Shown: positions 58,897 through 64,000 of the stretch, one piece after another | Position numbering within the stretch: position 1 is the first letter of the stretch | Layout of the letters: each line of letters opens with the position of its first letter | Assembly (NCBI GenBank): GCA_963921795.1 | Contig: OY997640.1 | Coordinates: 55,015,310-55,079,309 of the forward strand | Length of the DNA: 64,000 bases | From: Nannobrachium achirus | Taxonomy: Eukaryota; Chordata; Actinopteri; Myctophiformes; Myctophidae | Direction of reading: 5' to 3' | Notes under the pieces: model-generated | Seen by the model: only the letters and a program-made list of their open reading frames with translations | Told to the model about the DNA's origin: nothing | Databases searched by the model: none | Translations under genes and position numbers: made by a program

Positions 58897-59954
58897 CGTC
58901 CTATGGTGTGCCAACTTCCGGGTGTTGTCTGTTCCTGCCTAACCTTCCTTGGGCTAAATTAGAAGTCCAGCACTGTCCCTGACTACCATTGTTCCCAACA
59001 GAGTGGGTCATTGATTAACGCAACGGATATCTGATTTGACTGTTGATCAGGTACTCACTAATTACTGCCTTAGGTGAGGTCAAAGGCATATTAATGTGTT
59101 CTATTAACAGATTATTGACTTTGTCATATCAAACAAAACGGTGTCAGGCTTCAGGAAAGCAGAGAGAAGACAGAGAGAGACAGTGAGCAGAGAGGTGAAG
59201 ACTCAGGCCGGATCTGATCGAAGTCAGGAGGGGAGGGATTACATTTAAAGTTTAAACAACCATATTACACCATTCACAGGGTCACATGTTTAATCTCTAC
59301 AGCTCTGTCTCAAAATTTTTAATATTGTGAAAAAGATTGAACTTTCATATTTTCTAGCACTGTGCATTCAGTGAAATATTCAAACCCTTTTTGTTTTAAT
59401 TTGAATTTTTATGGTGTAAAAATCTAAAGTCCAGATCTAAAAATGTTACAATATTATACAAGACCACTCAAAATAATTAAAGAAATGTCAACCTTCTGAA
59501 GTCAGATTTGCTTGAAGTTCAGTGAGACATTTCCGCAGTCAGTGATAATTTGGGATGCTATGTCATCTGCTGTTCCAATGCTTTTTTACACAATATTTTC
59601 TTTTTTTAGACAGAGCTGTATATTGTTGCCTGCATGTTTCTGAGAACAGTAAATATAATGATGTATTTTCTACGTTTTACAATGTTGTATGTGTGTACTA
59701 AGCACGTTTATTATTACATAGGGCTGCAGGGTGCATAGACATTACTCTGCTACCATGCAGCACTTTGGAACAATTATGTAACATTGCACGCTTGATTTCC
59801 CACCACACCAGCCGATGTGTACCTTCATTTGAGAAACACTGATTGCTGATGCGCTTATCCAGCATCTCAGACTAGGCTGTTGATGACCATATTAGCTGTA
59901 GTGGGGAGCTAAGCCACAACCTTGCTGTTGGAAATCTGAGAGACCAGATTTTTT

Positions 59955-60062
59955 GGGATGGCTTTCATGCCTTTATTGATAGGACAGGACAGATTGACAA
60001 GAAATTAGGAGAGAGAGATGGTGCCCGGAGTCCCGGACCGCTAGGCTAGCCGTCCGGGCCTG
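59955..60062 (-). mobile_element. SINE fragment (probable)
   Basis: The minus strand reads GGTCCGGGACTCCGGGCACC, then CTCTCTCTCC and CAATAAAGGCATGAAAGCC, resembling the tail of the 48.9-kb SINE. Confidence 0.45.
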
Positions 60063-61674
60063 AAAAGACCAATGTGCCAAGGTCAATGTGCCAGCCCGAA
60101 AATCAAAATATTTCTGTTTTATCAACAGTTGTCTTACATTAACCTTTATGCCACAACACTGTAGCTGGCTTAGAATCGCAAGGCACAGAACAGCCTTCTG
60201 TTTACAGGCCAATATGCTCATTAAAAGTGGCTTAGCTAAATGTTGGAGACAATGATCCACTGTACTGCTAAATTCAGACAGAAAATGAGGACACAGACAC
60301 ACTGACAACATCTAGCCACAAAACAAAGACAAATATTGTGTGCGTGGTAATTGACTCTCATTCAAGCTCATTGTTAGCTGGATCTCTCACCCAGAGTGAA
60401 TTACAAGAGACATCATAGAATAAGCTTCATTTCCTTGATCACCGACATTATAAGCAAGTGATAGTAAGCAGTACAAAGGTCAAATTGCAAATAAAGACTC
60501 CTTGACATTCAAATCCAGAGTGTTAATTTAAATCAGAGTGCTATGCCTGCAAGATTAGGACTACAAGCAGCTAAATTAGTTTACATATTTTCAGATTGAC
60601 TAACAGACTGTTATAGAACATTTAAATACAATAAACTGTGTGTCATTATACCATAAAGGTCATTAAGTTTCATAGAAGTATGTGTGCCTTTTGACTCATG
60701 GCTCACATTATGATCTGATGTCGTCATATTACACAGCAGACATCCTAGGATCTACATTACCTCATGCTCACACATGAAAGTGGCTAACAAAACATTGCAT
60801 TCTTTCAGCTGCTTGGCCTAACTGCTTCTCTCCAAGCGAGTCTGTTCTACTGTACCCTGCCTCTGCATTCTACTTCAATAGAAAATATAGATACAGTAGA
60901 AACATTTACACAACAAACAAATTATGTAGGCCTAGGCAACGGGTTAACTGTTTTGCCTCAAGGGCAGACAGTTTCATATCTCATAATTATCTGTTATTTG
61001 TTAGTCAGGCTTCCCTATTTGGGTTTAGTTGGAGAGTGTAAGTGCTTCCACAATTCTTTCAGCTGTGGTTTCCTTATCGCATTAAAATCATTGATACATC
61101 TCAATGCTCTTGGCTGTGTGTGATACAAACAGTGTGTACTTACTGTATCACATACAGCTAGGATTGAAGTTTCTTCAATGTGGAAATACAGACAGCTAAG
61201 CATAATATACTACAATATAGAGTAGGGCCTACTGTCCGCAGTATCAGCTCAGCCTACACTCCGCAGCCATCAGGTAGAGGATCCTTAGTTTGCTTCTTCT
61301 GCATTCCACCACCTCTCATCTTTTATGCTTTTAATATTGTATTACTAGATAATCATCTATCATTTTGATTCTATGGTTTAGTAATATGAAAATAAACGTG
61401 TGCAAAATGCTCAAAAAGCAATAGACAACATGCTTAACCAGAATTATATAAATATAGCAATTTATGTTGGTCTCTTTCTCTTGACTAACAGTGTGTATAG
61501 TTCATCATAACCATAGCCTGTTTCCTCCTCCATTACAATGTCTCCCTCTCAGCTGCTTTCCTAATGTTTTCACAATAAAGAATATATTTCTCAAAAAGGC
61601 CTGGACTCTTCTTTATTTTTAAATTGTTATTGTCTCCAACAGCCGAAGGCATGGGGGAGAGTATGTTTTCGCCC

Positions 61675-61755
61675 CTGTCCGTCCGTCCGTCCGTCCGTCC
61701 GTCCGTCCGTGCGTGCGTGCGTGCGTCTGTACGTACGTGCGTCCGTCCGTCCTCC
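61675..61755. repeat. (CCGT)n/(GCGT)n microsatellite
   Basis: About nineteen tetramers switching between CCGT, GCGT and ACGT. Confidence 0.95.
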
Positions 61756-61839
61756 AGTTTGTTACCAGCTAATCTCCGGTGCCGTTGGCCCGGTCGCTGC
61801 CAAAATGAGCACACACACTCCCTGGATGCCAATTAAGAA

Positions 61840-62575
61840 CCTCTGCCCCACATTTTTCAAATGGCCCTGTTCTAGTGGGGAAATCCTGTTTTTCCGACGT
61901 AGCGATAAGGCGAAGTGTGCTAACAGGGGCAAATGTACTAACGGGGTCTCCTACCGTACTGATAGGGCGACATGCAAATTTCCATTCACGCTTTTCTGCC
62001 GTGCCGATAAGGCGAGGTGCATATTTCCATTCAGGCTTTTGCAGGTGAGCTCAAATTTCACCATAACAAAAGGAGGCTATACTCTGTTGGAAAGGCTCTG
62101 AATACTTTTAGGCTATTTTCTATTTTCAGTTTGTTTGTCATGATTTAACTTGTAGGCGAGTGCTTTCTCATCAGCCTGACAGGCGACAGCAGGAGTAGCT
62201 GCTACACATCACGCATGCATTACGCACGCACCAAGCTCTTTTTTCCCCGCTGTAAATTTGATCTTAGACCAACATTATCATCTCACAGTTGTTACACAGC
62301 CATTCTTCATGTCGCTGCCTCGCGGCTAATAACGGACCTGGCTGAATCTGATCCTAGGTCAGCCTAAACACAGCACAGCACACACGTTAAACAGAACTCC
62401 AGTTCGTTCCGTATCCTGATCATAGCGCAGCAGCGCAGCGCACACACACATTGATTGATTGATTGCTTGCTACCAGAAACCCTGTTAGTACACTTGAATT
62501 TCACCTTATCGCTACGTCGCCTTAACGCTACATCGGCAAAATGGGACATGCCCGTTCTAGCGCCACCATGAGGCC
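61840..62575. mobile_element. Fold-back DNA element (probable)
   Basis: GACGTAGCGATAAGGCGAAG and TGCTAACAGGG at the left recur inverted at 62480-62560 (CCCTGTTAGTACACTT, CACCTTATCGCTACGTCGCC). Internal tandem GATAAGGCGA-like units occur at 61905-62015. Ends are not exact. Confidence 0.5.
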
Positions 62576-63343
62576 GATGTTTGCATAACACATTTCTGTA
62601 CACTACTCTTCGAGATTTTGTCCACAAATCCTACAAATCGGTAGACAGTGTCTCTACAGTCATGTGATCATGGTTTCCTGTGGAATGGTTTCCTGTGGAA
62701 ATAAGCTTAGTCTTTTCATGGATCTCCTTTTAGTAGACCTTGTACCAGTGAACTGTACCGTCATGAAACTGTACCTTTTACTATGCAAACTTCTAATAAA
62801 GTCTTCAATCAATCAATCAATCATCATGGATATGTCCGATTTTCCATATTCCATACTGATTGGCTACAATTGGCTTCCAAAGTTTGCAGGATTGCTCCGT
62901 TTTGAACAAAATGCCTCAAATCATGAACACAGCGTGGAATTTCATTTTGGTGGAATTGGGCGTGCACGTGACGTTCCCACTAGGCAGAGGATGAAATGCC
63001 ACTTCAAATGTCTCAAATCAGCCTCATGGTGGCGCTATAACAGGACAATTTGTGTGGCCTGGTGGAGACCTGTGCTCGGAAGAGCACTGCTTCTAGTTTT
63101 ATTTGTAGCAACACCACTATGTTAAGCATCCGTTTCCTGGACATATTAAACAGTATTGACTGGGGAAGAATGATCAAATAGAATGGATTTGTGTCCCCTA
63201 ATGCTTTTTGCTTTGTCTTTTTGTCCTTGCATGCATTGTGCTACAACTGGTAATAAGCCTAATGTTTATGCTTTCAGTAGATAGACATCAGTGATTTGTC
63301 AGTGATTTCCAGCTGAGAGAGACTAGTGATTGTGAATAATCTA

Positions 63344-63345
<2 letters not shown>

Positions 63346-63391
<46 letters not shown>
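63346..63391. repeat. (TC)n(CA)n microsatellite
   Basis: A short TC run then about 20 CA units. Confidence 0.95.
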
Positions 63392-63393
<2 letters not shown>

Positions 63394-63862
63394 TAGAATG
63401 TAGACATTTGCTCTTTATATCCAGAGTGACAAACAAGATCCGCAAATGGCATGAACCCTCCACAACCAACAGGAGTATGGTCAAATAACAAACAATAGCC
63501 TATTCTATTATATCAAGTTAAAAGGCATTATGGGATGCGACGTCTGCAAAAACGCAAATGAAATATGACATCAATCATTGCGCACTGAAGGTTTCACACA
63601 TCAGCTCACAGTTAGCAGATCAACTTCAGTCTAAAAGTAGGCAAAGACAATAAAACAATGTCTAGATCTAAACTAATCTCAAGAAAGGGGTAAGGCTCCA
63701 CTTCCTATACCACCAAAGAGTTCCCAGTTCCCACCCTGCTATCTATGGAAATTTCCCTACTGCTGAAGTGTAGGCTATCAGCGGATCAGTGGAAGGAAAA
63801 GAAGCTGTCTATGGGAACGACAAGGTAAATTAAGAAGCAATCAGTGAGCACAAGATAAACTT

Positions 63863-63970
63863 ACATATTCATGTAATCGGCGTTGTTCAAGGTCGTTATT
63901 CCGCTCACAACTTTTCCTCCTGGCCGCAAACTCCGACTCAGCTGTCAAAGCGATGAAGCTGCTCTGTTGT
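63863..63970 (-). other. Weak candidate exon at the right edge
   Basis: One minus-strand frame reads SSFIALTAESEFAARRKS then CERNNDLEQRRLHEY up to a good donor TAT|GTAAGT at 63862. The charged, helix-like composition is suggestive, but no family is recognised and no in-frame ATG is present. It may be a 5' hap1 exon, part of the next gene, or non-coding. Confidence 0.25.
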
Positions 63971-64000
63971 CTTCCATTTAGTCATCCGCTGAAGTATCAT

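Overview
This window reads as teleost fish genomic DNA. It has spliced vertebrate genes with GT/AG introns, several tRNA-derived SINEs, LINE remnants, many short non-autonomous DNA transposons with intact target duplications, and long CA/GT, GA and CCGT microsatellites. The gene order type I keratin, gastrin, HAP1 matches the conserved vertebrate KRT17-GAST-HAP1 neighbourhood. No species is claimed.

Layout: (i) 334-4156, minus strand: the 5' part of a type I keratin gene (three coding exons and a TATA box). The gene runs off the left edge, and its introns are packed with nested transposons. (ii) 4260-12600: intergenic, with a large fold-back element carrying a CXC-domain ORF, a LINE fragment, a microsatellite palindrome, a CArG-box repeat and a hAT element. 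(iii) 12657-13584, plus strand: a complete preprogastrin-like gene (TATA, non-coding exon, two coding exons, poly(A) signal). (iv) 15972-39829, minus strand: hap1, a TRAK/Milton-family adaptor gene convergent with gastrin. Fifteen downstream exons plus a first exon at 31720-31927 join in one frame to an 857-residue protein. A second 5' end (37711-37887 and 39490-39829) splices in the same phase and supplies the longer TRAK-type N-terminus. (v) 39830-64000: no confident gene. It holds SINEs, LINE pieces, fold-back elements, one 200-N gap and microsatellites, with a weak candidate exon at the right edge.

The main unexplained signal is a 45-80 bp hairpin built on GATCTACAAGCTC / GAGCTTGTAGATC. 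It occurs eight times, seven of them inside hAT-like elements that otherwise have different ends. Four copies share the same arm mismatch, and one carries matching changes in both arms, so this looks like a distinct micro-element. A 37-bp minisatellite at 29.4 kb repeats a perfect CArg box (CCATATATGG) eleven times, and the same repeat family occurs at three other loci. The gastrin peptide core reads WVDW-Gly-Arg-Arg where the family normally has WMDF.

All exon boundaries were read by eye from splice signals, phase and remembered family sequences; no alignment was run.
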